In this document: piece after piece, positions 1 through 9,708 of the stretch
Numbering within the stretch: position 1 is the stretch's first letter
Layout: every line of letters begins with the position of its first letter
DNA from: Avichristensenella sp031549905
GTDB taxonomy: Bacteria > Bacillota > Clostridia > Christensenellales > Aristaeellaceae
Assembly (NCBI GenBank): GCA_031549905.1
Contig: JAVBPC010000076.1
Location: 8,031-72,030, forward strand
Direction of reading: 5' to 3'
DNA length: 64,000 nt
Translations under genes and position numbers: made by a program
The notes under the pieces: model-generated
Told to the model about the DNA's origin: nothing
Databases searched by the model: none
Seen by the model: the letters and a program-made list of their open reading frames with translations, nothing else

Positions 1-3000
1 CCGCTGACGCATGCCGAAAAGCAGATGGCGGCGGAACAGAGCATGGACCCCGGATCGGTCCAGTACAACATCAACCTTGCGCAGACTCTGTCCGGGCAGC
101 TTGATGTGGACCGCCTGACCGCTGCGATACAGGCGCTAATCAACCGCCACGCCATCCTGCGGTCAGGCTATCGCATGGTGGGCGGCGAATACCGCCGGTT
201 TGTGCGCGGGGACGCAAAAGTCATTCTGCCGCTTGAAAGCTGTGACGCCGAAAGCCTGCAAACCCGCATTGACGCGGCCAACAAGCCCTACGATCTGGAA
301 AACGATCCGCTGTACCGCTTCACGCTGTACCGGCTTGCGCCTGACTTGCATGTGCTGCACATGGCGTTCCACCATATCATCATGGACGGGACCGCCGCGC
401 CCGCGCTGCTTGCCGACCTGTGGGCGCTGTACGAAGGGAAAACGCCACCCGCGCCAGCCTTCGACTTTGCTGATTTTGCCGTGTGGCAGCAGGAAAACGG
501 CGATGATGCGGCAGCGGAGGCATATTACGCTTCCCTCTTTGCGGGCGGGCTGCCGGAAAATGAGATGCCCACGCACCCGCTTCGCCCCGAAACGCTGCCC
601 GTGGCCGATACGGACCTGTTTGCCGCGCTGCCTGCGCACAGCCTGCAAAAGGCCGCCCGCAGGCTTGGCGTGACGGAATACGTGCTGATCACGGCGGCGC
701 TGGGGCTGACGGTTGCCAAGTACTGCGGCAGCGAAGATATCATGCTGGGCACCGCGATGAACGGCCGCACGCAGCCTGAAACCGCCGACATGGTGGGCAT
801 GTTTGTCAGCACCGTGCCGCTCCGCTTCCGTTTTTCAGCGGAAAGCAGCGCGGCGGATGTGATCCGCGAAACCGCTGCCATGATCGCCCGCGCGCAGGCG
901 CACCAGGGATACCCCTTCCCGCGCCTGGTGACGGAGTATGCCCCAGACCGCAACCCCTCGCGCGGGCCACTGTTTGATGTGCTGCTCAACCATCTTAACA
1001 GTCTGCCGCGCTTTGAGCTGCCCGGGCTGAGCGTCTGCGACCGCCCCATCAAAAGGCAGGCGCTGGCGAATGATCTGGTCATGGAAACCACGCTGAACGG
1101 GGACGCGCTGGACATCAAGCTGAGCTATTCGCAAAGGCTGTACGATGACGGTATCGCGGCGGGCATCCTGGAGCAGTTCACCGCTATTTTACAAAGATTC
1201 GTGAAAGACGCAGAAATGCCGGTGCTGGATGCCGCCGAACTGCCCGATGCCATGCGCAGGCGGATCATCGAAGACTTCCACGGCGAGCGCACCGATGAAA
1301 ACCTGGGAAAAACGGTGGTTGACCTGTTCCGCGCCCAGGCGGAGCGCACGCCGGAAAATACCGCTGTGGTATCCGGCGAGGCAAGAATCACATACGCAAA
1401 ACTTGATCGCATTACCGACAACATTGCCGCGCACCTTGCGCAGCAAGGCGTCTCGGCGGGGGAGTTTGTCGGGATTCTGGTGAACCGCTCCGAAAGGATG
1501 CCCATCTGTGCGCTCGGCGTGCTGAAAGCCCGCGCGGCGTATGTGCCGCTGGACCCCAGCTACCCGCCGGAGCGCCTGGAGTTCATGCTTGCCGATGCCG
1601 GCGTCTCCATTGTGCTGGTGGATGAAGGGCTGGAAAGCCTGATTCCCGGTTTCAATGGAAAATTACTTCTAACATCATCCATATCTACGCTCCCCGACGC
1701 CGTGCCCCCCGAAGCGCCGGGGCCGGATGGCACGTTCGTGCTGCTGTACACATCCGGCACCACGGGCCTGCCCAAGGGCGTGCGGCTGACGCACGCGAAC
1801 CTGACGAATTTCTGCACCTGGTATCGGAACAAGCACGAAATCACAGAGCGGGACGGCTCCCTGGCGTACGCCAGCTTCGGCTTTGACGCCAACACGATGG
1901 ATACCTACCCCGCGCTGATTTCGGGCGCAAGCGTGCACATCATTCCGGAAGAGATGCGCCTGGACCTGCCCGCGCTGGATGCCTACTGCGCCGCGAACCG
2001 CGTCACGGTCCTGTTCATGACAACACAGCTGGGCCGCCAGTTTGCGCAGATGAAGCGCAAAAGCCGCCCGCGCGCGCTAAGCATCGGCGGCGAGTCTCTT
2101 ACCCCGCTATCTCCGCCGGATGACATCACATTCTACAACGTGTACGGCCCCACGGAGTGCACGGTGCTGAGCACCTGGTACCGGATCGACAGGCTGTACG
2201 ACCGCGTGCCGATTGGCTACCCGCTTTCCAACATGGCGATCTATGTGCTGGATAAGCACGGCCGCCTCGCGCCCATCGGCGCGGCGGGCGAGCTTTGCAT
2301 TGCCGGCCGCCAGGTCGCCGCCGGGTACCTGAACCGCCCGGAACTGACCGCCGAGAAGTTCACGAAGAACCCGTTTACCGATGAGGCGGACTACGCCCGC
2401 ATCTACCACACAGGAGACGTGGTGCGCTACCTGCCCAGCGGTGCGATCGATTTTGTGGGCCGCCGCGATTTCCAGGTGAAGATCCGCGGTTTCCGTGTGG
2501 AGCTGACGGAAATAGAAGGCCGCATCCGAGAATATGCGGGCATCACGGACGCCGCCGTGGTCGCATTGGATGCGCCGGGCGGCGGCAAGTGCGCGGCCGC
2601 GTACATCGTTTCCGCCGCGCCCGTGGATGTTGCCGCGCTGCATGACTTCATCGAGGAAAAGCTGCCGCCGTACATGGTGCCTGCCGCCACGATGCAGATC
2701 GACCGGATTCCGCTGAACCCCAACGGCAAGATAGACAGGCGCAAGCTGCCCGCGCCGGTGTTCGGCGGCGGCGAGGCATCCGGCGCGGATATCAAGGCGC
2801 GCCCGCTCAACATCCTGGAAGAGAAGATCATGGCCGCCGTGCGCGATGTGCTGGGGCATGACCAGTTTGGCCCGGACAGCAACCTGCTCAGGGCTGGGCT
2901 TGCGTCGCTGTCGGCGATCAAGCTGATGGCGATGCTGGATGAGGCGCTGGGCTGCGCGCCGTCTGTGCGCGATTTCATGCGCGAGCCCACGGTACTGGGC

Positions 3001-6000
3001 ATCGAGAACCTGCTGCTGGAGCGCCTGCTGGCCGGAAAAGTGCCGGAGCAGACCGCGCCCGCTGTGCCCGCAACGCGCGAAAACTACCCGCTGTCGCACA
3101 ACCAGATGGGCGTGTACCTGGACTGCATGAAAGCGCCCGATGCCATGAACTACAACATTCCGATATTCCTGGCGCTGCCCGGCGGCGTTGACGCGCGCCG
3201 CCTGCAAAGCGCGGTGCAGGCTGTGATTGACGTGCACCCCGCCCTTCGCGCGCGCCTTGTCAGGCACGGGGAAACCGCCCAGCAAACGCAGGGGAATGCC
3301 ATAACGGTTATATTTGAGCAGATGACGGTGACGGAGTTTGCGGCGTACAAATCGGCCTTCATGCGCCCGTTCGATCTGTTCAAAGATTCGCTGTGCCGCG
3401 CGGCGGTGGTCGCTGCGCCGGATCAGGTGCACCTGCTGCTGGATTTCCATCACATCGTGTTTGACGGCGCGTCCGCCGACCTGTTCCTGCGCGCGGTCGG
3501 TGAAGCCTATGACGGAACCGCGCCGCAGGCCGAGCGCCTGAGCGCGTTCGACTGGGCGGCAGCGGACATTGAACAGGAAGGCACGCAGGCGTGGCAGGAC
3601 GCGAAAGCGTACTTCGACGGCAAGCTGACCGACTTCGAATCGGCATCGCAGCTGTCGCCGGATATGGGCTCGCAAAACAAAGAAGGGCTGCTGCAGGAGG
3701 CCGTGCGGACAGTGGACCGCGCCCAGGTGGAGGCGTTCTGCGCGAAGCACGGCGTCACCCCGGCGGGGCTGTTCGCGGCGGCGTCCGCGTATGCCGTCAG
3801 TCGCTGGGTAAACAGCCCCAAGGTGTATCTGGCCATGATCAGCAGCGGCCGAGACGACCCGAGGCTGCGGAACACTGCGGGCATGTTCGTGCGCACGCTG
3901 CCGCTTGTCATCGGCAGGCAATCCGATCAGACGGTGCTGGAATACATTGAGTCCGCGCAGCGGGAGCTGACCGGCGCTATCGCCCACGAAAACTACCCGT
4001 TCACCCGCGTTGCCGCAGACTACGGCTATACGCCGCACATCATGTACGCCTGTGAGCTGGGCGTGCTGGAAGCATACCGCATCGGCGGCGAAACCGCCGT
4101 GATGTCGCCCCCCGGGCTGCAGAAGCCGAAATTCCCGCTGTCCATCCACATCGAAAACAGGGACGGCGGCATGGTGTTCGCCGTGCAGTATGACGACGGC
4201 AAGTACTCCGGGCAGATGATGGCGGCGTTTGCGGAAACGCTTCAGCAGGCGCTGGAGAACATGATGGCGCGCCCGGATCGTCCGGCGTGCACCGTCTCGC
4301 TGATGTCAAAAGACCAGCGGGCGCTGATCGCAAAATTCAACGATACCTGCGATGTGCCGGAGGATACGCTCCACGGCATGTTTGAGGCGACGGCAGCCAA
4401 AAACCCCGACCGCGTCGCCCTGATCGCCTGCAATGAAACGCTGACCTACGCCCAGCTGAACGCCGAAAGCAACAGGCTGGCGCACGGGTTGCTTGCGCGG
4501 GGGCTGCAGCCGGAGGATCGCGTAGCGCTGTTGCTGCGCCGCACCAGCCGCCCGCTGATCGCCATGCTTGCCGTGCTGAAAGCGGGCGGCGCGTACATCC
4601 CCCTTGACCCCGAATACCCGGAAGAGCGGGTGCGCTACATCGCAGAGGACAGCGCCGCGCGGTTCACCCTGACCGAAAACGAAGTGGATGCGTACCGCGA
4701 AGGCCAGCCCGCGCACAACCCTGGGCTTGCCGTGTCGCCCTGCCAGCTGGCGTACCTGATCTACACTTCCGGCTCCACCGGCAAGCCCAAGGGCGTCATG
4801 ATCGAGCACAGGGGCATCGCAAACTATGTCAACGCCCACCCGAAGAACATCCATGTGCACGCCTTGGCGACCGAAGCCAGCGTACTGCTGTCCACCACCA
4901 CCATCGCGTTTGATATGTTCCTCAAGGAAAGCATGACCATGCTGTGCAATGGCGGCACGCTGGTGTTTGCGGATGAGCAGTCCGCCCACGACCCCGTGCG
5001 CCTTGCCCAGATGTTTGCCGAAACCGGCGCGGACGCGTTCAACGCCACGCCTTCCGTCATGCTGGAATACACGTCTTACCCCCCGCTGCTGGATGCGATC
5101 CGCCGCTGCAAGGTCATCATGTGCGGCGCGGAAAAGTACCCCGAAGCGCTGCTGAAACGCTTCAGCGGCTGCGGCGCGCAGCGGTTCAATACCTACGGCC
5201 CCACGGAGATTTCGGTTTCATCAAACGCGCAAAAGCTGGAAGAGGGCAAGCGCATCACGGTGGGCGCGCCGCTGCTGGGCGTGCGGGAGCAGGTGGTCGA
5301 TACGGACGGCAACCCGCTGCCCCCGTTGGTGGTGGGCGAGCTGATCATCGGCGGGCGCGGCGTCGCCAGGGGCTACAACAACCTGCCCGAGCAGACCGCC
5401 GAGCGGTTCATCACCGTAGACGGCATTAGGTCGTACCGTACCGGCGATATGTCCCGCTGGACGCCGGGCGGCGAAATTGAAATTCTGGGCCGAAACGACG
5501 GACAGATCAAGCTGCGCGGCCTGCGCATCGAGATGGGCGAAATCGAAACCGCGCTTGCCGCTGTGGACGGCGTGAGAACCTGCGCGGTGGTGATTCGCAA
5601 ACTGCAAGGCTCTGAGCACCTGTGCGCGTATTATATCGCGGATAGGCAAATCCCGGCGGGCGATGTGCGCGACGCGCTGAAACAGCGGCTTGCGCATTAC
5701 ATGGTGCCCACGGCGTACCTCCAGATAGCCGCCATGCCCAAGACCCCCAACGGCAAGAACGACCTGATGGCTCTGCCCGACCCGGAACTGCTGCGCAGCG
5801 GGCAGTATGTGGTCCCGCGCGGTGAAACGGAACAGAAGCTGTGCGCCATATTTGGCAAGGTGCTGAACCTGGATGCCGTGGGCGCGGAGGATAACTTCTT
5901 TGAGCTGGGCGGAAGCTCCCTGATGGTTACGCGCGTGGTGATCGAGGCGGAAAACGCGGGCCTTGCGGGTGCGGACGGCGCGAAGATTTCGTATGCGGAT

Positions 6001-7281
6001 GTGTTCGCGCACCCGACCCCGCGCGATCTGGCCGCGCTGCTGAGCGGCGGCAGGCAGGAGCAGCCCGCCAAAGAAGAGGAAACCTACGACTACACCGCCA
6101 TTCACGCCATGCTGGCCACGCAGGGCGGCATCCCCCCGCGGTTTGAAAAGCTATCCGGCACGGTGCTGCTGACCGGCGCCACGGGCTTCCTGGGCATCCA
6201 CATGCTGCATGCGCTGGTGACCGGCGAGCACGCAGAAACCGTGACAAAGGTATACTGCCTTGTCAGGAAAGGCCGGTTCCAGTCCGCGCAGCAAAGGCTG
6301 AAACACATGCTGTTCTATTATTTCGAGGACAGCTTTGACAGTCTGTGGGATGACAAGCTTTTTGCCATCGACGGCGACATGACAAACGCGGAAACCATGG
6401 CGCGGATGCGCGAATACCCCGCGCAGACGGTGATCAACTGCGCGGCGAACGTATCGCACTTTGCGCGCGACAGCGCCAGCTTTGATGTGAACGTGGCGGG
6501 CGTGCGGAACCTCATCGCGTACTGCCGCGATGTGAGGGCGCGGCTGATCCATGTATCCACCACCAGCGTCGGCGGGTTCTCCGTGGATGGCGTTCCGCCC
6601 AGGGATACAAAGCTGGATGAAACAATGCTGTTCTTCGGCCAGAACATGGAAAACCAGTATGTGCAAACCAAGTTCTTGGCCGAGCGTGAGATACTGGAAA
6701 GCTGCCTGGCGGGCCTTGACGCGAAGATCATGCGCGTGGGCAACCTGATGGCCAGGAACCGGGACGGTGAGTTCCAGATCAACACGAAGGGCAACAGCTT
6801 CCTGGGCAGGCTGCGCGCGTACGCCGCGGTTGGCTGCTTCCCGTACTCCGCCTATTCCATGCTGATGGAGCTTGCCCCCATCGACAGCACCGCAGAGGCG
6901 ATCCTGAAGCTGTCCTGCACGCCGGCGCAGTGCCGCATCTTCCACCCGTACAACAACCACTACCTGTTCATGGGCGATTTCATCAACCAGATGAATGAGG
7001 AAGGCGTGCCCATCCAGCTGGTGGAGGATGCGGAGTTTGATGCGGCGGTCTCCGTCGCGATGCAGGACCAGAGGCGCGCCGAAAGCCTGACCAGCATCAT
7101 GGCGTACCGCAACATGGCCGGCGGAAAGGCTGCGGTTCCCATCGCCACCGTTTGCGAGCATACGGTGCAAACTCTGCTGCGTATGGGGTGGCACTGGCCG
7201 GAGACCGGCGTGGAATACCAGCGCAGCTTTGTGCGCTTCCTGGTGGGCATGGGCATAATCGGAGGTGACGACAATGTTTGA
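1..7281 (+). CDS. Two-module non-ribosomal peptide synthetase with terminal reductase (C-A-T-C-A-T-R), 5' partial
   Basis: The frame is open to base 1 and begins inside a condensation domain, so the true start lies upstream; the first in-frame ATG is at 25 without a good RBS. Counting from that ATG, the order is C1 (HHIIMDG near 116), A1 (YTSGTTGLPKG near 574, NGK near 900), carrier protein 1 (variant GLASLSAIKL near 958), C2 (HHIVFDG near 1141), A2 (YTSGSTGKPKG near 1579, NGK near 1909), carrier protein 2 (FFELGGSSL near 1960) and an NADPH-dependent thioester reductase (TGATGFLG near 2050, YVQTK near 2212). No thioesterase is present, so release should be reductive, giving a dipeptide aldehyde or alcohol, or a cyclic imine or pyrazinone after condensation. 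A leading C domain suggests N-acylation or another upstream module. My hand reading of the specificity pockets is DAMFSGVVLK for A1 (hydrophobic-looking) and DMKNICTVSK for A2 (no match I recognise). It overlaps the next gene by 8 bases. Confidence 0.95.
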   Translation, partial: PLTHAEKQMAAEQSMDPGSVQYNINLAQTLSGQLDVDRLTAAIQALINRHAILRSGYRMVGGEYRRFVRGDAKVILPLESCDAESLQTRIDAANKPYDLENDPLYRFTLYRLAPDLHVLHMAFHHIIMDGTAAPALLADLWALYEGKTPPAPAFDFADFAVWQQENGDDAAAEAYYASLFAGGLPENEMPTHPLRPETLPVADTDLFAALPAHSLQKAARRLGVTEYVLITAALGLTVAKYCGSEDIMLGTAMNGRTQPETADMVGMFVSTVPLRFRFSAESSAADVIRETAAMIARAQAHQGYPFPRLVTEYAPDRNPSRGPLFDVLLNHLNSLPRFELPGLSVCDRPIKRQALANDLVMETTLNGDALDIKLSYSQRLYDDGIAAGILEQFTAILQRFVKDAEMPVLDAAELPDAMRRRIIEDFHGERTDENLGKTVVDLFRAQAERTPENTAVVSGEARITYAKLDRITDNIAAHLAQQGVSAGEFVGILVNRSERMPICALGVLKARAAYVPLDPSYPPERLEFMLADAGVSIVLVDEGLESLIPGFNGKLLLTSSISTLPDAVPPEAPGPDGTFVLLYTSGTTGLPKGVRLTHANLTNFCTWYRNKHEITERDGSLAYASFGFDANTMDTYPALISGASVHIIPEEMRLDLPALDAYCAANRVTVLFMTTQLGRQFAQMKRKSRPRALSIGGESLTPLSPPDDITFYNVYGPTECTVLSTWYRIDRLYDRVPIGYPLSNMAIYVLDKHGRLAPIGAAGELCIAGRQVAAGYLNRPELTAEKFTKNPFTDEADYARIYHTGDVVRYLPSGAIDFVGRRDFQVKIRGFRVELTEIEGRIREYAGITDAAVVALDAPGGGKCAAAYIVSAAPVDVAALHDFIEEKLPPYMVPAATMQIDRIPLNPNGKIDRRKLPAPVFGGGEASGADIKARPLNILEEKIMAAVRDVLGHDQFGPDSNLLRAGLASLSAIKLMAMLDEALGCAPSVRDFMREPTVLGIENLLLERLLAGKVPEQTAPAVPATRENYPLSHNQMGVYLDCMKAPDAMNYNIPIFLALPGGVDARRLQSAVQAVIDVHPALRARLVRHGETAQQTQGNAITVIFEQMTVTEFAAYKSAFMRPFDLFKDSLCRAAVVAAPDQVHLLLDFHHIVFDGASADLFLRAVGEAYDGTAPQAERLSAFDWAAADIEQEGTQAWQDAKAYFDGKLTDFESASQLSPDMGSQNKEGLLQEAVRTVDRAQVEAFCAKHGVTPAGLFAAASAYAVSRWVNSPKVYLAMISSGRDDPRLRNTAGMFVRTLPLVIGRQSDQTVLEYIESAQRELTGAIAHENYPFTRVAADYGYTPHIMYACELGVLEAYRIGGETAVMSPPGLQKPKFPLSIHIENRDGGMVFAVQYDDGKYSGQMMAAFAETLQQALENMMARPDRPACTVSLMSKDQRALIAKFNDTCDVPEDTLHGMFEATAAKNPDRVALIACNETLTYAQLNAESNRLAHGLLARGLQPEDRVALLLRRTSRPLIAMLAVLKAGGAYIPLDPEYPEERVRYIAEDSAARFTLTENEVDAYREGQPAHNPGLAVSPCQLAYLIYTSGSTGKPKGVMIEHRGIANYVNAHPKNIHVHALATEASVLLSTTTIAFDMFLKESMTMLCNGGTLVFADEQSAHDPVRLAQMFAETGADAFNATPSVMLEYTSYPPLLDAIRRCKVIMCGAEKYPEALLKRFSGCGAQRFNTYGPTEISVSSNAQKLEEGKRITVGAPLLGVREQVVDTDGNPLPPLVVGELIIGGRGVARGYNNLPEQTAERFITVDGIRSYRTGDMSRWTPGGEIEILGRNDGQIKLRGLRIEMGEIETALAAVDGVRTCAVVIRKLQGSEHLCAYYIADRQIPAGDVRDALKQRLAHYMVPTAYLQIAAMPKTPNGKNDLMALPDPELLRSGQYVVPRGETEQKLCAIFGKVLNLDAVGAEDNFFELGGSSLMVTRVVIEAENAGLAGADGAKISYADVFAHPTPRDLAALLSGGRQEQPAKEEETYDYTAIHAMLATQGGIPPRFEKLSGTVLLTGATGFLGIHMLHALVTGEHAETVTKVYCLVRKGRFQSAQQRLKHMLFYYFEDSFDSLWDDKLFAIDGDMTNAETMARMREYPAQTVINCAANVSHFARDSASFDVNVAGVRNLIAYCRDVRARLIHVSTTSVGGFSVDGVPPRDTKLDETMLFFGQNMENQYVQTKFLAEREILESCLAGLDAKIMRVGNLMARNRDGEFQINTKGNSFLGRLRAYAAVGCFPYSAYSMLMELAPIDSTAEAILKLSCTPAQCRIFHPYNNHYLFMGDFINQMNEEGVPIQLVEDAEFDAAVSVAMQDQRRAESLTSIMAYRNMAGGKAAVPIATVCEHTVQTLLRMGWHWPETGVEYQRSFVRFLVGMGIIGGDDNV

Positions 7282-9028
7282 GCGGAGCGGCGCATTGCTG
7301 GAGCGCAAGTTCAGGAAATTCCTGCTGCCAACGATATTGACATCGATGGCCATTTCCCTGGCGACCGTGGTGGACAGCGTGATCGTGGGCAATTTGCTGG
7401 GCGAAAAGGCGCTGTCGGCAATCGGCCTTTCGGGGCCGGTGCTGTACAGCCTGAACACGATCTACCTGCTGTTCGCGGTGGGGGGCGTGACGCTGGCCTC
7501 CATCGCCAGGGGGGAGCGCGATACCGCGAAGGCGAACAGCATCTTTACGCTGTCCATCGGCGTGGGGCTTGCCGTGATGACGGTGTTCATATCCCTGCTG
7601 CTTATCTTCATGGGGCCGATATGCCACGCCTTGGCACAAAACAATGCAGAGCTGGAATCCATGACGCGCAGCTACCTGACGCCGATGGTGCTGGTAGGGC
7701 CGACAATGATGCTGATCATGGGCATGGCGCAGTTCATCCGCACGGATGGCAGCCCGAAGATCTCCGCCGCGATCGCGCTGGTGGCAAACATCGTCAACCT
7801 GATACTCGATTACATCCTGATCAGGTTCTTTGGCACCGGCATCGCGGGCGCGGCGTGGTCCACGGTCATCGGGTACCTGACTGGGATTCTGATGCTGATT
7901 CCCTACCTGCACTCAAAGAACCGCAACTTCCACTTCATCAAGCCCGCGCCCCGTGCGGTGCGGCAGGTTGGGAACATCGCACGCACGGGCACGCCCAAGG
8001 CGCTGGTGCAGTGCCTGAGCTTCTTAAGAACGCTTGCGCTGAACACCATCATCCTCAGCACCATCGGCGCGCCGGGCGTTGCCGCGCTGACCATCTGCAT
8101 CAACGCGCTGATGATGGCGAACATCTTTATCGGCGGCACAAACGATACGCTGCTGCCCATCGTCGGCACGCTGTTTGGCGAAAAGGATTATGTGGGCATT
8201 CGCTATTCGATCAAGTCGGGCGCGAAGGTGCTGGTGGGCGCGTGCGCGGTGATGGTGGCGCTGTTCCTGGTGTTCCCGGAGGGTATTTGCCGCCTGTTCG
8301 GCATTGTGACACCGGAGGGCGTGTCTTCCGCGACCACGGCGCTGCGCCTGTACGCGCTGAGCCTGCCGGTGTACAGCGTGAACATCCTGCTGCAAAACTT
8401 CTACCAGACCACGGGGCGGCTTACCAACGCCAATGTGGTTGCGTGCTCCAACGGGTTTGTGTTTGTGGTGCTATTCGCGCTGATCCTGGCCCCGGCGAAC
8501 GCAAGCCTCGTGTGGCTGTCGTTCCTGCTGTCGGAGGTGTGCACGTTCCTGGTGATCCTGGTGATGGGGCGGAGGGTGCGCAGGCGGGACGGTGTCACGG
8601 GCCTGCTGCTGCTAAAAGAGGATGCCCGCACCGGCGCTGAGCTTGACCTTTCCGTTCCGGGCACGGAAGCCGCCGCCGCGGCGCTGGCTGAGCAGTGCAC
8701 TGATTTCTGCGCCGCGCAGTTTGGCGATGCCGCGCTTGCGGGCCGTGCGGGCGTTGCGGCAAAAGAGCTGGCAGGCAATATCGCCAAGTACGGCTATGCG
8801 CCGCAGACGGGCGTGATGGATGTGCTGGTTCGCCGCGAAAAGGATGCGCTGATCCTGCGGTTCCGCGATGACGGCGTGCCCTTTGACCCCACCGCGCAGC
8901 AAGAGAAAAATGGCGGCATTGGGCGGGTACGGGCAATATCGGACGGCATGACGTACACCCGGCCCGTCGGGTTCAATTCCACGCTGGTTACGTTCCGGTT
9001 GGATCGTGCGCCGGAAATGCGGCAGTGA
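7274..9028 (+). CDS. MATE-family efflux transporter fused to a C-terminal anti-sigma-type (HATPase) domain
   Basis: Residues 1 to about 440 form a 12-helix MATE transporter, a cation-coupled antiporter family for drugs and metabolites (start MFERSGALLERKFRKF, then VDSVIVGNLLG). A linker of about 20 residues leads to a GHKL ATPase fold of the RsbW/SpoIIAB type at about 460-575. Its N box reads AAKELAGNIAKYGY, its G1 box FRDDGVPFDP and its G2-like box GGIGRVRAISD. The start is ATG 7274, served by GGAGGTG at 7261; an in-frame GTG at 7265 lies inside that RBS. The gene overlaps both the NRPS (8 bases) and the next gene (4 bases), so the three are translationally coupled. The transporter most likely exports the NRPS product. 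The job of the ATPase domain is unknown: it could gate transport, act as a kinase or sense the nucleotide pool. Usual MATE proteins are about 450 residues, so the extension is real. Confidence 0.9.
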   Translation: MFERSGALLERKFRKFLLPTILTSMAISLATVVDSVIVGNLLGEKALSAIGLSGPVLYSLNTIYLLFAVGGVTLASIARGERDTAKANSIFTLSIGVGLAVMTVFISLLLIFMGPICHALAQNNAELESMTRSYLTPMVLVGPTMMLIMGMAQFIRTDGSPKISAAIALVANIVNLILDYILIRFFGTGIAGAAWSTVIGYLTGILMLIPYLHSKNRNFHFIKPAPRAVRQVGNIARTGTPKALVQCLSFLRTLALNTIILSTIGAPGVAALTICINALMMANIFIGGTNDTLLPIVGTLFGEKDYVGIRYSIKSGAKVLVGACAVMVALFLVFPEGICRLFGIVTPEGVSSATTALRLYALSLPVYSVNILLQNFYQTTGRLTNANVVACSNGFVFVVLFALILAPANASLVWLSFLLSEVCTFLVILVMGRRVRRRDGVTGLLLLKEDARTGAELDLSVPGTEAAAAALAEQCTDFCAAQFGDAALAGRAGVAAKELAGNIAKYGYAPQTGVMDVLVRREKDALILRFRDDGVPFDPTAQQEKNGGIGRVRAISDGMTYTRPVGFNSTLVTFRLDRAPEMRQ

Positions 9029-9627
9029 TCTACCTGTATGAAAACCCTGGCGCGGCGCCGGAGGCGCTGATCCGCGAAACCCTGCCCCTGATGCCGCCCG
9101 AGCGTCGGAAAAAGGCGCTTCGCTACCGGTTTGCGGCGGACCGCAACATGTGCGTGATCGCGTACTGGCTGCTGATGCAGGGGCTTGAAAGGGAGTACGG
9201 CATCAAGAAGCCACCGACATTCCTGTACGGTGAAAACGGGAAACCGGCGCTGGCAGAACATCCAGGCATCCATTTTAACGTAAGCCACTGCAGGGCGGGC
9301 GTCGCCTGCGCGGTCTGCGATGATGAGGTTGGCATCGATATTGAGGAGACTCAGCCGTTTGGCATTGCCGTGGCAAGGCGCGTGTTCACGCCGGGGGAGC
9401 TTGCCCTGCTTGCGCAAAGCGGAGAACCGGACAGCCTGTTTTGCCGCCTGTGGGCAAGGAAGGAAGCATACCTCAAGCGGCACGGCCTCGGCATTTCGGA
9501 TGAGCTGAACAGGCTGGAGCTGCCCGATGACGGCTTTCATTTCGCCGAACTGGCAAATGCGTGGGTGTGCTGGCACGGCCCCCCGGGTGCCTCAATGGAA
9601 GTACATAAAATGAAATACGCAAAATAA
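9025..9627 (+). CDS. Sfp-type 4'-phosphopantetheinyl transferase
   Basis: This enzyme moves phosphopantetheine from CoA onto the conserved serine of carrier proteins, so it should activate both carrier domains of the adjacent NRPS. The family signatures are plain: VGIDIEE near residue 100 (Mg/CoA binding) and WARKEAYLKRHGLG near 147, the WxxKEA motif. HFNVSHC near 85 is the usual pre-signature block. At 200 residues it is slightly short for an Sfp protein (about 220-230) but has all core motifs. The start is GTG at 9025, overlapping the TGA of the transporter gene. It is the last gene of the operon; a strong hairpin follows at 9629. Confidence 0.93.
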   Translation: MIYLYENPGAAPEALIRETLPLMPPERRKKALRYRFAADRNMCVIAYWLLMQGLEREYGIKKPPTFLYGENGKPALAEHPGIHFNVSHCRAGVACAVCDDEVGIDIEETQPFGIAVARRVFTPGELALLAQSGEPDSLFCRLWARKEAYLKRHGLGISDELNRLELPDDGFHFAELANAWVCWHGPPGASMEVHKMKYAK

Positions 9628-9628
9628 A

Positions 9629-9677
9629 TTCCAGGTGAGCTTTGAAGGGATCATGATCCCTCGAAACCCACCTGGAA
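9629..9677. terminator. Bidirectional hairpin between converging operons
   Basis: TTCCAGGT at 9629-9636 pairs with ACCTGGAA at 9670-9677, and GGGATCATGATCCC in the centre is itself palindromic. The hairpin sits between the stop of the PPTase gene (+) and the stop of the peptide-binding protein gene (-), with TTGTTTTG on the + side. Position and symmetry suit a terminator shared by both operons. Confidence 0.75.
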
Positions 9678-9708
9678 CTTGTTTTGCCTAAGCCTAACCC
9701 GTAAGGGC

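Noticed and set aside
7265..7273. GTG start for the MATE fusion
   Set aside because: The GTG is part of the Shine-Dalgarno sequence GGAGGTG that serves the ATG at 7274.
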